Assembly (NCBI GenBank): GCA_964597265.1 | Contig: CAZQWJ010000027.1 | Location: 1 to 13,387 of the forward strand | Origin: CAZQWJ01 sp964597265 | GTDB taxonomy: Bacteria > Patescibacteriota > 4484-211 > JAGQKX01 | DNA: 13,387 bases | Reading direction: 5' to 3' | Part shown: positions 1 through 7,904 of the stretch, piece by piece | How the letters are laid out: each line of letters starts with the position of its first letter | Numbering within the stretch: position 1 is the first letter of the stretch | The notes under the pieces: model-generated | Database searches by the model: none | The model's input: only the letters and a program-made list of their open reading frames with translations | Told to the model about the DNA's origin: nothing | Made by a program: the position numbers and the translations under genes

Positions 1-313
1 GGGCTTTTTATGTTTTGAAGCCCTGTTTCAGCCCACCATACCAAGGCCCGACTCCGGGAGTCGAAGCCTCTTTTTCAAGTACTCTCTGGATCCCTGCTTA
101 CGCAGGGATGACAAAACTTGCAGGGATGACAAAGAACGAGGTGTTCCACTAGCACCCCGTTTCAGTCATTCCAGCGAATGCTGCCTGCCTGCGCAGGCAG
201 GGAATCCAGATAGTAAGCACCCTGGATCCTCCTACCGAGAGTCATTGGACCTGCATTGCGCAAGGATGACTAATCCTACTCATAAACTCATAAAAGCCAA
301 CGGCTAATCGCCT
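1..313. repeat. Non-coding stretch with small palindromic repeats
   Basis: No credible gene is seen here. The stretch holds several short inverted and direct repeats. GGGCTT (1-6) pairs with AAGCCC (18-23) around an 11-nt loop. ATCCCTGC (90-97) pairs with GCAGGGAT (102-109) around 4 nt. A 14-bp direct repeat beginning GCAGGGATGAC occurs at 102-115 and 120-133. CCTGCCTGC/GCAGGCAGG at 184-201 is a perfect 18-bp palindrome followed by GGAATCCAG. The mixture of GTCATTCC-type and GGAATCCAG-type ends resembles REP-like dispersed elements often seen between genes in environmental and CPR genomes; that comparison is from memory. The opening GGGCTTTTT could also be the right arm and T-tract of a terminator whose left arm lies outside the window. 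Confidence 0.6.
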
Positions 314-358
314 ATGCTACCCCTACCACTTGACTACGTTTTCCACTACAATATACCG

Positions 359-1453
359 ATGCTAGGCGTGATTGGGTTTATCCTTGTCTTATCATTTCTT
401 ATTTTTGTCCATGAGCTGGGGCATTTTATCGCGGCCAAGTTGACCGGTGTTTGGGTGCAGGAGTTTTCCATTGGCATGCCGCCGAGAATTTTTTCCAGAC
501 AGATTGGTGAAACGCGCTATTCGATAGGATTGTTACCTATAGGAGGATTTGTCCGACTGTATGGGGAAGAGGGGAGTGAGTCGGGAGAAATTGACGAGTC
601 GCGAGCATTTTTTGCAAAGAGTAACCTGCAAAAGTTGTTCATTTTGTTGGCGGGAGTATTCATGAATTTTGCGATAGGTGTTGCGCTGATGGGCATTATT
701 TTTACTACCGTTGGCAAACCTGCACCTCATTATGCAGTATTACTAGAGGAGATATTGCCTGATAGTCCGGCGGAAGCGGCGGGTTTGGTCAAGGGTATGT
801 ATATTACCGGTCTCAAACCCGATGGGCAGGAGGAGTTTTTTGAAGTTACAACATTGGAAGAATTTCGTACCGTTGTCGGAGGGCATCTAGATACGCCACT
901 CACATTACAAATAGTGCGTAACCAGGATGATCTGGAAACTCGCGCGAATGCTGAATACACCACGGTGATACCGGCAGACTATTTTGACGAACAAACAGGA
1001 TCGCTTGGGGTACATATCGCGCTGGTGGTTTTTCCTATATTTGAGCCGGTCGCATGGTATGCAGTGCCTCAGGAAGCAGTGGTTGAGTCAGTCAGGCTTG
1101 TAGGATTGATGCTTGATGGGTTGCGTAATCTAGCGGCCAATCTGGCACGAGGGATTGCGCCAACGGATGTTGCCGGTCCTATAGGTATTGCAGTTATTTC
1201 GCAGGAGGTTGTCAAACAGGGATGGGTGTCGTTTGCGCAGTTTATTGCGTTGATCTCGATGAATTTGGCGGTTATCAATGTGCTACCGTTTCCGGCGCTT
1301 GATGGTGGCCGAGTGGTGTTTGTGTTGGGAGAAATGATCGTTGGGCACAGGTTGAGCAATAAAGTGCAACAGTGGGTTCACCTCGTTGGAATCATTGTTT
1401 TGTTGGGACTTATGGCTGTTATCACGGTGTATGATGTGATCCGTTTTTTGTAA
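359..1453 (+). CDS. rseP: RseP-type site-2 intramembrane zinc metalloprotease (M50B)
   Basis: This is a membrane-embedded zinc protease of the RseP/site-2 family, which cuts substrates inside the membrane, classically anti-sigma factors or signal-peptide remnants. The zinc motif HELGH lies in the first membrane helix at residues 18-22. One PDZ-like domain follows at about residues 115-210 (GLVKGMYITGL region). The third zinc ligand is in the NVLPFPALDGG motif near residue 315, and a final membrane helix ends at the C-terminus. An in-frame ATG at 314 would add 15 residues. The ATG at 359 is preferred because M-L-G-V-I-G-F places HELGH at the usual distance from the start. Neither has a clear Shine-Dalgarno. 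At 364 residues with one PDZ it is shorter than two-PDZ E. coli RseP but typical of many bacteria. It lies 61 bp upstream of the ligase-like gene on the same strand, so they may be co-transcribed. Its substrate is unknown. Confidence 0.93.
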   Translation: MLGVIGFILVLSFLIFVHELGHFIAAKLTGVWVQEFSIGMPPRIFSRQIGETRYSIGLLPIGGFVRLYGEEGSESGEIDESRAFFAKSNLQKLFILLAGVFMNFAIGVALMGIIFTTVGKPAPHYAVLLEEILPDSPAEAAGLVKGMYITGLKPDGQEEFFEVTTLEEFRTVVGGHLDTPLTLQIVRNQDDLETRANAEYTTVIPADYFDEQTGSLGVHIALVVFPIFEPVAWYAVPQEAVVESVRLVGLMLDGLRNLAANLARGIAPTDVAGPIGIAVISQEVVKQGWVSFAQFIALISMNLAVINVLPFPALDGGRVVFVLGEMIVGHRLSNKVQQWVHLVGIIVLLGLMAVITVYDVIRFL

Positions 1454-1514
1454 AAAGATCGGGGTAGATTTTTTTGGAAGGGTTGTGATATTATTCCAAA
1501 ACGAGCTGTATATT

Positions 1515-3842
1515 ATGGTACGTAATCAAACTACACTCACCGAGAATAATCAACCGATCGTTGCCCTTCTGGACAGACTTACGGTGAGCATTGGAATCGT
1601 TTTTATCTTCCTGTTTCCTCTCTTTTATCTTACATCGACTACGGAGTTTGTCGAATATCCAAAGATAGTACTCACCATGTGTACTGCCACGGTACTGCTG
1701 GCATTGTGGAGTATTCGCGCGTTGGTAAGCAAGAAGTTTACATTGGTTAGGACACCCTTTGATATGTTTTTTCTGCTCATTGGGGTTGCGTTTGTTTTGA
1801 CCACGTGGCAATCAGTTAGCGTAAACACGTCACTGTTTGGCGAATTTAATATCTGGCACTGGACGTTGGCTGAATTTTTGGCTCTGATTGTGATTTTTTA
1901 CATACTAGCAACCGCGGTACAAACGACACGTGCATTTTATAGGCTGGTTGCCGCCTTTCTCATTTCAAGCGTTATCGTTGCGGGTATTAGCTTGGTTTCT
2001 TATCTGAATCTGCTGGATGGTATCGTTCAGCGCGGAGGACTTTCTTCATTACGTATGTTACAGCTGTGGGCAGTTGATGGTTTTTCTCCTGCAGGGAATG
2101 CGTTTTCGGCAATATATGTATTGGGCGTGGCGTTTGTGTTGTTCGTTTTCATGTTCCGATATTTTATGAAAGCAAGAAACGATGCAGCGGCCGCCACAAA
2201 TACTGCTCCGTCAATGGTCCTATCCCTTGTAGGGCTGTTGATTACCGGTTTGGCATTGGTTGCATGGTTGGGACAGTATCTGCCGGTAATTCCTGCACGG
2301 GTTACCATGCCAGTCAATCTGGATCTAACAGAGTCATGGCGCATTGCTTCTTCGGCAGTGCGTGACAATGCATTATTTGGTACAGGTCCTTCGACATACA
2401 GCACAGCATATCGGGCCTATCGGTCAACGGCAATTAACCAGACTGATTCGTGGAATCTGGTTTTTCATAACTCAGGTAGTGAGTATCTGACATGGATGAC
2501 CACAATGGGTCTGGTAGGCATTGCGGCTCTCGTACTTTTGGTCGTACGCATTATCGCGACAGCGAGGAAAAATATAGCCAGCATGGCGGAAGGTCAACAG
2601 TCGACCGGAACAGTTGATCCGCTTATATCAGCCATTAAACTACCCATTGTCCTCATTGTGTTGGGTACTCTGGTATTGTTCCTGTTCATGTCATCCACGG
2701 TAGCTATTGCCGGTGTGTTCTTTATCGTACTTACACTCTGGATGCTGGTGAACAAGCTGGATGAGAGTACGGATATAGTCGAAGAGGTAAATCTTAACCT
2801 GCAGTTAGTTAGTGAAAAACTCCTCCCTGCACGAGGTAAAACGTTTGCGACTGATGAATCTGACCAACCACAGTACTTGCCGCTTTTTATTGGCGTAGCG
2901 TTGTTTATTATTGCTGGAGTAGGGGGGTACTATACACTGCGAGATGTACAGAGTAATCTTGCTTTTGCTCAATCTGCACAACATTTGGCTAATAATGCCC
3001 CAGTACGAGACATTTATGACGCACAGCGCGCGGCAATCCAGTACAATCCAAGGCGTGATGCGTATCGTCGAGCATACGCTAATACCAATATTAGCGTTGC
3101 GCAACTGGTTGCGTCGGAAAGAGGCGAGTCATTGACCGATACAGAGCGGCAAGATGTTGTTACCCTTATCCAGCAAGCTATCAGGGAAGTACGAATCATT
3201 ACTGAAGTATTGTATCCGACCAATGCACTCAACTGGCAGATACGAGGCCGCGTGTACCAAAGCCTTTTGGGAGTTGCCCGTGGTGCTGACACCTGGGCAT
3301 TGCACGCGTTCCAACAGGCTATTATTTTGGCACCACAGGATCCGCAACTACGTGTAGATCTGGGTGGACTTTTCTTGCGGTTGGCTATAGAAGCACCGAT
3401 TGAAGATGGAACGCAAGGGGATCCTCCCGGAAATGAAATCCCTTCGGCACCTGACACACGGGCGACAAACTTGTTGCGCGCAGAGGCCGCCTTTCAGGAT
3501 GCAATTCGGCTGAAGCCTGACTTTGCCAATGGCCATTTTAACCTAGCGGTCTTATACCAGGAGGCTGGCCGTTACGATCTGGCTATTCGAGAGTTAGAAG
3601 CAACACTCGGTCTAGTGTCACCGGATAGCAACGACTATCAGCAGGCATCTGATTTGTTAGAGGAAGTACGAAGGCTCTCTGAACAAGGCAATTTGCCTGA
3701 ACCAGAACTACCTGATCCTATCGAGGTTGAAGAAGAAGAGGACGTACAAGAAACATTCACACCAACCGAGACACCTACTGCTGCCACAACTCCTGTTCCT
3801 ACTGCCACACCTACTCCGCTTCCACAAACAGAGAATAATTAA
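1515..3842 (+). CDS. O-antigen ligase/polymerase-like membrane protein with C-terminal TPR repeats
   Basis: This 775-residue protein has an N-terminal half of about ten membrane helices and a soluble helical tail. The Wzy_C/WaaL-like core is at residues 270-345: an S-W-R-I-A segment, then F-G-T-G-P-S, then F-H-N-S-G-S-E-Y-L and a G-L-V-G helix. These carry the conserved Gly and His of enzymes that join lipid-linked glycans to acceptors outside the membrane. After a further membrane helix (Y-L-P-L-F-I-G region), the tail holds TPR units, clearest at A-E-A-A-F-Q-D-A-I-R-L-K-P and the next L-A-V-L-Y-Q-E-A-G-R-Y. It ends in an acidic stretch and a Thr/Pro-rich segment. An upstream in-frame GTG at 1485 adds 10 residues, but its purine-rich GGAAGGG lies only 2 nt away, so the ATG at 1515 is chosen. 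Substrate (glycan polymer, lipid or protein acceptor) cannot be told. It converges with the ATPase operon and ends 5 bp from it. Confidence 0.82.
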   Translation: MVRNQTTLTENNQPIVALLDRLTVSIGIVFIFLFPLFYLTSTTEFVEYPKIVLTMCTATVLLALWSIRALVSKKFTLVRTPFDMFFLLIGVAFVLTTWQSVSVNTSLFGEFNIWHWTLAEFLALIVIFYILATAVQTTRAFYRLVAAFLISSVIVAGISLVSYLNLLDGIVQRGGLSSLRMLQLWAVDGFSPAGNAFSAIYVLGVAFVLFVFMFRYFMKARNDAAAATNTAPSMVLSLVGLLITGLALVAWLGQYLPVIPARVTMPVNLDLTESWRIASSAVRDNALFGTGPSTYSTAYRAYRSTAINQTDSWNLVFHNSGSEYLTWMTTMGLVGIAALVLLVVRIIATARKNIASMAEGQQSTGTVDPLISAIKLPIVLIVLGTLVLFLFMSSTVAIAGVFFIVLTLWMLVNKLDESTDIVEEVNLNLQLVSEKLLPARGKTFATDESDQPQYLPLFIGVALFIIAGVGGYYTLRDVQSNLAFAQSAQHLANNAPVRDIYDAQRAAIQYNPRRDAYRRAYANTNISVAQLVASERGESLTDTERQDVVTLIQQAIREVRIITEVLYPTNALNWQIRGRVYQSLLGVARGADTWALHAFQQAIILAPQDPQLRVDLGGLFLRLAIEAPIEDGTQGDPPGNEIPSAPDTRATNLLRAEAAFQDAIRLKPDFANGHFNLAVLYQEAGRYDLAIRELEATLGLVSPDSNDYQQASDLLEEVRRLSEQGNLPEPELPDPIEVEEEEDVQETFTPTETPTAATTPVPTATPTPLPQTENN

Positions 3843-3858
3843 ATAGATTATTCTTTTT
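3833..3858. terminator. Hairpin between convergent genes, probable terminator
   Basis: GAATAAT (3833-3839) pairs perfectly with ATTATTC (3847-3853) around a 7-nt loop, followed on the + strand by TTTTT (3854-3858). It sits exactly between the two convergent genes: the stop of the ligase-like gene begins in the stem/loop and the stop of atpC lies inside the other arm. The stem is almost all A-T, so its strength is doubtful. The T-tract favours + strand use; the - strand side has no equally good tract. Confidence 0.5.
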
Positions 3859-4126
3859 GAATCTCCAGATACACATCAACTGTATCGTCGGTTACCCGTA
3901 GCAGGCCTTTGTCGATATCAATTCGTTGTTTGTCACCGTTTGGTAGAGAGATCTCGATGTAATCGTTAATAAGCGAGATAAAATTAGCATGAAATGGCAG
4001 GATGTCAAAAATACCTCTTTCATTGTTGGAAGTAATAGCCAATGCTGGTCCTTCAAAAAAGGTCCGGTTTCGGCTGCGGACGAATACTCGCAGTAGAGGG
4101 ACTGAGGAGGGTGTTTCAGTTGCCAT
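3848..4126 (-). CDS. atpC: F1 epsilon subunit, N-terminal beta-sandwich only
   Basis: Epsilon is a small rotor subunit that sits on gamma and links F1 to the c-ring. The 92 residues match the N-terminal beta-sandwich: L-R-V-F-V-R-S start, F-F-E-G-P, then G-I-F-D-I-L-P-F-H-A-N-F (family: G-x-x-x-I-L-P-x-H-A-P), and an I-D-K-G-L-L-R-V-T strand. Full-length bacterial epsilon is about 130-140 residues and carries a C-terminal two-helix domain that can inhibit ATP hydrolysis. Here translation stops right after the sandwich, so that domain is absent. A GTG at 4144 would add 6 residues; the ATG at 4126 is preferred because AGGAA abuts the GTG directly with no spacing. The start overlaps the end of beta by 11 bp, which suggests translational coupling. 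It is the last gene of the operon. Confidence 0.88.
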   Translation of the reverse strand: MATETPSSVPLLRVFVRSRNRTFFEGPALAITSNNERGIFDILPFHANFISLINDYIEISLPNGDKQRIDIDKGLLRVTDDTVDVYLEIQKE

Positions 4127-5528
4127 TGACTGCTTCTTCAGCACTTCCTACAAAAAGGAACTTGCTGTCTGGTACTTCGTCATATTTGCCCGACAAGATA
4201 TCATGGACATCCTGAATAGTTTTTTCCAGAGGTACGAACACGCCGGGTTTGCCTGTTTGATTCTGGGCCACAAAGAAGTTTTGAGTCATGAAGTTTTTGA
4301 GCTTTTTGGCGCGTTGGTAGGTAACTTGATCTTCCTGAGAAAGTTCAGCCTCACCGACGAGTGATACGATTCGATCCAGAGAGGTTGCTTTTTGAAGTAG
4401 GCTTTTTGCTTCCAGTGTGGTTTCGTAATGGTTAATACCTACCACGTCGAGGTTTAAGGCAGAAGAATCAGAGGCCAAAATATCAACCGCAGGGAGCCGT
4501 CCTTCTTGATACACGTCACGCGACAAGACGATAGCAGAGTTAAGATAATCAAAAATCGACTGTACTGCCTGATCCAGAATGTCATCCGACGGAACATAGA
4601 TTGCTTCGAATGTTGTAATATCTGCAGTCGTATTGCCAACGAGGCGTTCGTGGATAGAGGCGATTTCTGAGGTTAGTGTTGCCTGGTACCCATCCTCAGA
4701 TGGAATCGTGTTCATCAACATGGCAAGCTCATTTCCTGCCTGTGCATATCGAAACATGTTATCTATAAAAAATAGAACGTTCTTTTTGTGGTCGTCACGA
4801 AAATATTCTGCCACAGCAACCGATACCATTGCGGTAAGAAATCGTAGGGAAGGACTTGCACCCATCGCGCCAAAAACCATCGAAACTGATGCCAATACGC
4901 CGGTACTTTCGAGTTCTTGATAGAGTTCCTGGCCTTCCCTGGTACGCTCGCCAACTCCCGAGAAAACGGACACCGTATTTTCTTTATCCAGGTTGATAAT
5001 GTTGTGCAAAACCTCGGTTAGCAATATTGTTTTACCTACGCCAGAACCCCCTAGAAACCCTACTTTACCGCCTTTTATGATCGGTGCAAATAGATCAACC
5101 ACTTTAATCCCAGTTACGAGCACTTCCTGTTTGGTGGTAATTTCCTCATATGGTGGAGGTTCGTTGTAAATACTTCGTACATGTTCATGCGTAAGCTCGC
5201 CTTTGCCATCAACAGGTGTTCCAAAAATATCAATAGCCCGTCCAAGTATGTTTGCTGTTGCAGGGAATGTGAGCGGTTGCTGAGTGTCTACGACTCTAGC
5301 TGTACGATAAAACTCGAAAGTAGGGGAGAGGGAGATACAAAAATACAGGTTATGGCCTGCAGTTTTGACTACTTGCAGTTTAACGAGTGGATTGTCTTTG
5401 AGATACAAGATATTGCCCACGCGCGGCTGGTAGGCTGAACGAAACACCACTTCTACAATCTGTCCTCGGATGCCAACGATGCGGCCTTCGGTATGTTGTG
5501 CTTGTTGTTGTAGTTCTTCCTGCATCAT
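4116..5528 (-). CDS. atpD: F1 beta subunit, catalytic
   Basis: This is the catalytic subunit of the F1 hexamer, which hydrolyses or makes ATP at the alpha/beta interface. The 470 residues are a normal length. An N-terminal beta-barrel (G-R-I-V-G-I-R-G-Q-I-V-E) is followed by the nucleotide-binding domain with Walker A G-G-S-G-V-G-K-T at 160-167 (usual form GGAGVGKT), the catalytic Glu-Arg of G-V-G-E-R-T-R-E-G at 194-195, and Walker B F-F-I-D-N at about 253-257. A-I-Y-V-P-S-D-D supplies the adenine-pocket tyrosine. The DELSEED lever appears as A-E-L-S-Q-E-D at 394-400, so the surface that pushes on gamma is kept with small changes. Two adjacent ATGs (5528 and 5525) start 1-4 nt after the gamma stop; no strong Shine-Dalgarno is seen. 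Nothing suggests loss of catalysis. Confidence 0.96.
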   Translation of the reverse strand: MMQEELQQQAQHTEGRIVGIRGQIVEVVFRSAYQPRVGNILYLKDNPLVKLQVVKTAGHNLYFCISLSPTFEFYRTARVVDTQQPLTFPATANILGRAIDIFGTPVDGKGELTHEHVRSIYNEPPPYEEITTKQEVLVTGIKVVDLFAPIIKGGKVGFLGGSGVGKTILLTEVLHNIINLDKENTVSVFSGVGERTREGQELYQELESTGVLASVSMVFGAMGASPSLRFLTAMVSVAVAEYFRDDHKKNVLFFIDNMFRYAQAGNELAMLMNTIPSEDGYQATLTSEIASIHERLVGNTTADITTFEAIYVPSDDILDQAVQSIFDYLNSAIVLSRDVYQEGRLPAVDILASDSSALNLDVVGINHYETTLEAKSLLQKATSLDRIVSLVGEAELSQEDQVTYQRAKKLKNFMTQNFFVAQNQTGKPGVFVPLEKTIQDVHDILSGKYDEVPDSKFLFVGSAEEAVNGN

Positions 5529-5529
5529 A

Positions 5530-6432
5530 TTATTGGGTCCACAGCGACAATCCGGCAAGCGAATCAAGCTGTTTCCGATTCAATTCTTTGTGTTTTATCC
5601 ATTGCTGGGTAAATTCTGCTTTTTTGAGTTCCGTGGTGATGTTTTCGACAATAGCGTCCAGACTGATCATTCGGGAGGTAAACTTACTCAAGCTTGACTC
5701 ATCAACAGTTTGTTTGAGAATGGAGGCCAAAATCTCAGTTTCAAAAAAGATCAAAATGTCTTCGAGCGATGGTTCAAACAAGTATAGGGCACGTTGTGTT
5801 GCTGGTTGTGTATCGGTTGATTCTGTTTCGCGCAGTAGATCAGGATTATCTCCAGAAATAGCTGTTTCTGTGGGGAGTTGTGAAAGGATGTCTTCAAATT
5901 TTCCGTGAAAAACGCGAATACGATTGTACTGGTTGATATGGTCGATAACCTTACGAAACTCAGACTCTTCAACCAGCCCATCTTTTAATTCAAAATATGT
6001 ATAAGGCTTTTCAATTTTTGCTTCTTTATACATTTGCAGGCCGACCTTTCCGACGATGACAATATCTGATGAGTCGTGGTTTATTTCTTCGTGGAACAGG
6101 TTAAATGTCTTACGAATGATATCTCCATACAGTTTGGTATTAGCAGAGAGGAATACTGCCACTGAGCCTTTTGTACGAGTAAGAATAGAGTAGTCAGAGT
6201 CACTAGCATTGTGACGTTTGCGCTGCTGGATAATCTTGCCTAGTTCGCGCACGTACGAATAGCGCAATTCTAGATAAATCGCCTGCAGGTCAGCCAAAAA
6301 ATTACGGTTGTGTAACACGGAGTCTTTTACCCGCTGCATCCGTGTGGCAGCAATCTCCTGGTACGTCTGGATGATAGACTGCAAACTCGCCAACCCCATT
6401 ATTTCTTGATTGATATTTTTTTGGTTCGTCAT
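5530..6432 (-). CDS. atpG: F1 gamma subunit, central rotor shaft
   Basis: Gamma forms the rotating coiled-coil shaft inside the alpha3beta3 hexamer. The N-terminal helix I-A-A-T-R-M-Q-R matches the family's V-A-A-x-K-M-R-R. The C-terminal helix, after L-Y-L-F-E-P-S-L-E-D-I-L, reads S-R-M-I-S-L-D-A-I-V-E-N-I, matching the usual R-M-x-A-M-D-x-A-x-x-N-A. The length of 300 residues is within the family range. Divergent points: the strand that normally reads S-D-R-G-L-C-G-G is here L-S-A-N-T-K-L-Y-G-D, and a polar Thr/Ser/Asp-rich insert (T-E-T-A-I-S-G-D region) precedes the Y-L-F-E-P motif. Both lie in the globular Rossmann-like part facing epsilon and the ring, so this interface may be altered. 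The ATG at 6432 lies 2 bp after the alpha stop, with no visible Shine-Dalgarno, so coupling is likely. Confidence 0.93.
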   Translation of the reverse strand: MTNQKNINQEIMGLASLQSIIQTYQEIAATRMQRVKDSVLHNRNFLADLQAIYLELRYSYVRELGKIIQQRKRHNASDSDYSILTRTKGSVAVFLSANTKLYGDIIRKTFNLFHEEINHDSSDIVIVGKVGLQMYKEAKIEKPYTYFELKDGLVEESEFRKVIDHINQYNRIRVFHGKFEDILSQLPTETAISGDNPDLLRETESTDTQPATQRALYLFEPSLEDILIFFETEILASILKQTVDESSLSKFTSRMISLDAIVENITTELKKAEFTQQWIKHKELNRKQLDSLAGLSLWTQ

Positions 6433-6434
6433 AG

Positions 6435-7904
6435 TTATGTTTTTGCTTGTTGTACGATCTGGGTATTTGCCTTGCTTATTTTACCCAGCAGATCATTAAA
6501 ATCATTAGCCTCGTTGATCATTCCCACCAGGTAGTTTCGATATGTTTCATCGCGTTCGTACTTGTTTACAATCTGTTGGATGTCAGAATTCATTGTACCT
6601 TTGTCCGTGGTTTGCCAGGTACCTACCCAGATCATACTAAAAAGAATGACTTGCAGATTGATTGGCAATACAACGTTCATGTGTTGATTAAAGAAGCTGT
6701 TTATCTTTTCGCCCATAGATAGCAATGTCGTGATACCCTCGTTGAGTTCTGCGCCAAAATGGACAAAACTCTCAGTCTTCTCCAAAAAGCCAAGGAATGT
6801 GTTGAGCTCACGGTTGATACCCCAACGGATGGAGGACTGTGTTTGGCGCCCGACGCGAGTGACTGACAGAAAATAGTTAACTGCTGGCCGACGCCCTTGG
6901 GTAAACAGGTCAGAGTCAAAAAAGATGTGACCGTCTGTAATAGACATAAGGTTGGTCTGGATATAGCCTGAGATATTACCCTCGACGGTATCGGCGATAG
7001 GAAGGCAGGTGATTGCAGCCTCTGTATCACCTTGCTGTTTAAAATTGCCAGCACGTTCCAGGAGTCGTGCATGAGCATAGAACATATCTCCAGGATATGA
7101 GCTCCGTCCAGGAAAACGTCCTGCCAAGAGGGAAATCTCTCGATAAAATTTGGCATGTGTTGTAAGATCATCCAGGATTAGACAAACGTCCTGTCCTTGA
7201 TCCTTGAAATATTCTGCAATGGTCATAGCAGTGTAGGGGGTAAGGTAGATAAGACCAATGGGATCTGCCGATGTTGATGCGACGATGATGGTTTTGTCTC
7301 GTATACCTCGTGCTTCCAGAAACGACTCAATACGTTTGATCTCGGATTTTTTTTTGCCGATACCAGTGTAAATACACAATGCTCCTTCCTGTGCTTGTGT
7401 AATGATGGTTTGCAAAAGAAACTGTGTCTTGCCGGTCTTTCTGTCACCTATTATCAATTCTCTTTGTCCTTTGCCAAGGGGTATCAATAAGTCTATCATA
7501 GTAACCCCTGTGACAAATGGGCGGGTAATTTTTGTACGTGCGTCGATCCCTGGTGGTACGGTATGGATACTACGCAATTCTTCGGTAGTGATGTCTGCTC
7601 CATTCGATTCTCCTAAGCCGTTGACTGTTTTCCCTCGCAGCACATCTCCTACTGCGATCTCGAGGACCTTGCCAGTGCGAGTTATTTTTGCTCCCACGGC
7701 CTGGGGAGTGTTCGAATAGACAAGGATCTCAACATTGTCTTGATACACCGAAAATACCTGGCCTGCGGTGCCATCTTCAAAAACTACTATTTCCTCCGGG
7801 TGGATAGTGGGTAAGCCGGACACCGTAACAATAGGGTGGTTGACCCCTTCAACTATACCGATTTCACCATGTTTGTTGAGATATGCCTGAAAGTCGTTAT
7901 ACAT
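6435..7904 (-). CDS. atpA: F1 alpha subunit, regulatory nucleotide-binding
   Basis: Alpha alternates with beta in the F1 hexamer and supplies the arginine finger to the catalytic site. The 489 residues show Walker A G-D-R-K-T-G-K-T at 153-160 (usual GDRQTGKT), Walker B C-L-I-L-D-D-L-T near 241-248, the F-P-G-R-S-S-Y-P-G-D-M-F-Y-A-H-A-R-L-L-E-R-A block typical of alpha, and L-S-V-T-R-V-G with the arginine finger at R350. The start at 7904 gives M-Y-N-D-F-Q, overlapping the delta gene by 8 bp. More distal in-frame starts would run back through delta and give sequence unlike alpha. From this start the first beta-barrel strand (E-I-G-I-V-E) begins near residue 14, about 15 residues earlier than in E. 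coli. The N-terminal helix that docks on delta is therefore short, and the stator contact may be modified. Confidence 0.95.
   Translation of the reverse strand: MYNDFQAYLNKHGEIGIVEGVNHPIVTVSGLPTIHPEEIVVFEDGTAGQVFSVYQDNVEILVYSNTPQAVGAKITRTGKVLEIAVGDVLRGKTVNGLGESNGADITTEELRSIHTVPPGIDARTKITRPFVTGVTMIDLLIPLGKGQRELIIGDRKTGKTQFLLQTIITQAQEGALCIYTGIGKKKSEIKRIESFLEARGIRDKTIIVASTSADPIGLIYLTPYTAMTIAEYFKDQGQDVCLILDDLTTHAKFYREISLLAGRFPGRSSYPGDMFYAHARLLERAGNFKQQGDTEAAITCLPIADTVEGNISGYIQTNLMSITDGHIFFDSDLFTQGRRPAVNYFLSVTRVGRQTQSSIRWGINRELNTFLGFLEKTESFVHFGAELNEGITTLLSMGEKINSFFNQHMNVVLPINLQVILFSMIWVGTWQTTDKGTMNSDIQQIVNKYERDETYRNYLVGMINEANDFNDLLGKISKANTQIVQQAKT

Noticed and set aside
330..357. Promoter TTGACT - 16 nt - TATACC before the protease gene
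   Set aside because: Transcription would start after the chosen ATG at 359, and TACAAT at 347-352 has no fitting -35 box; neither is convincing.
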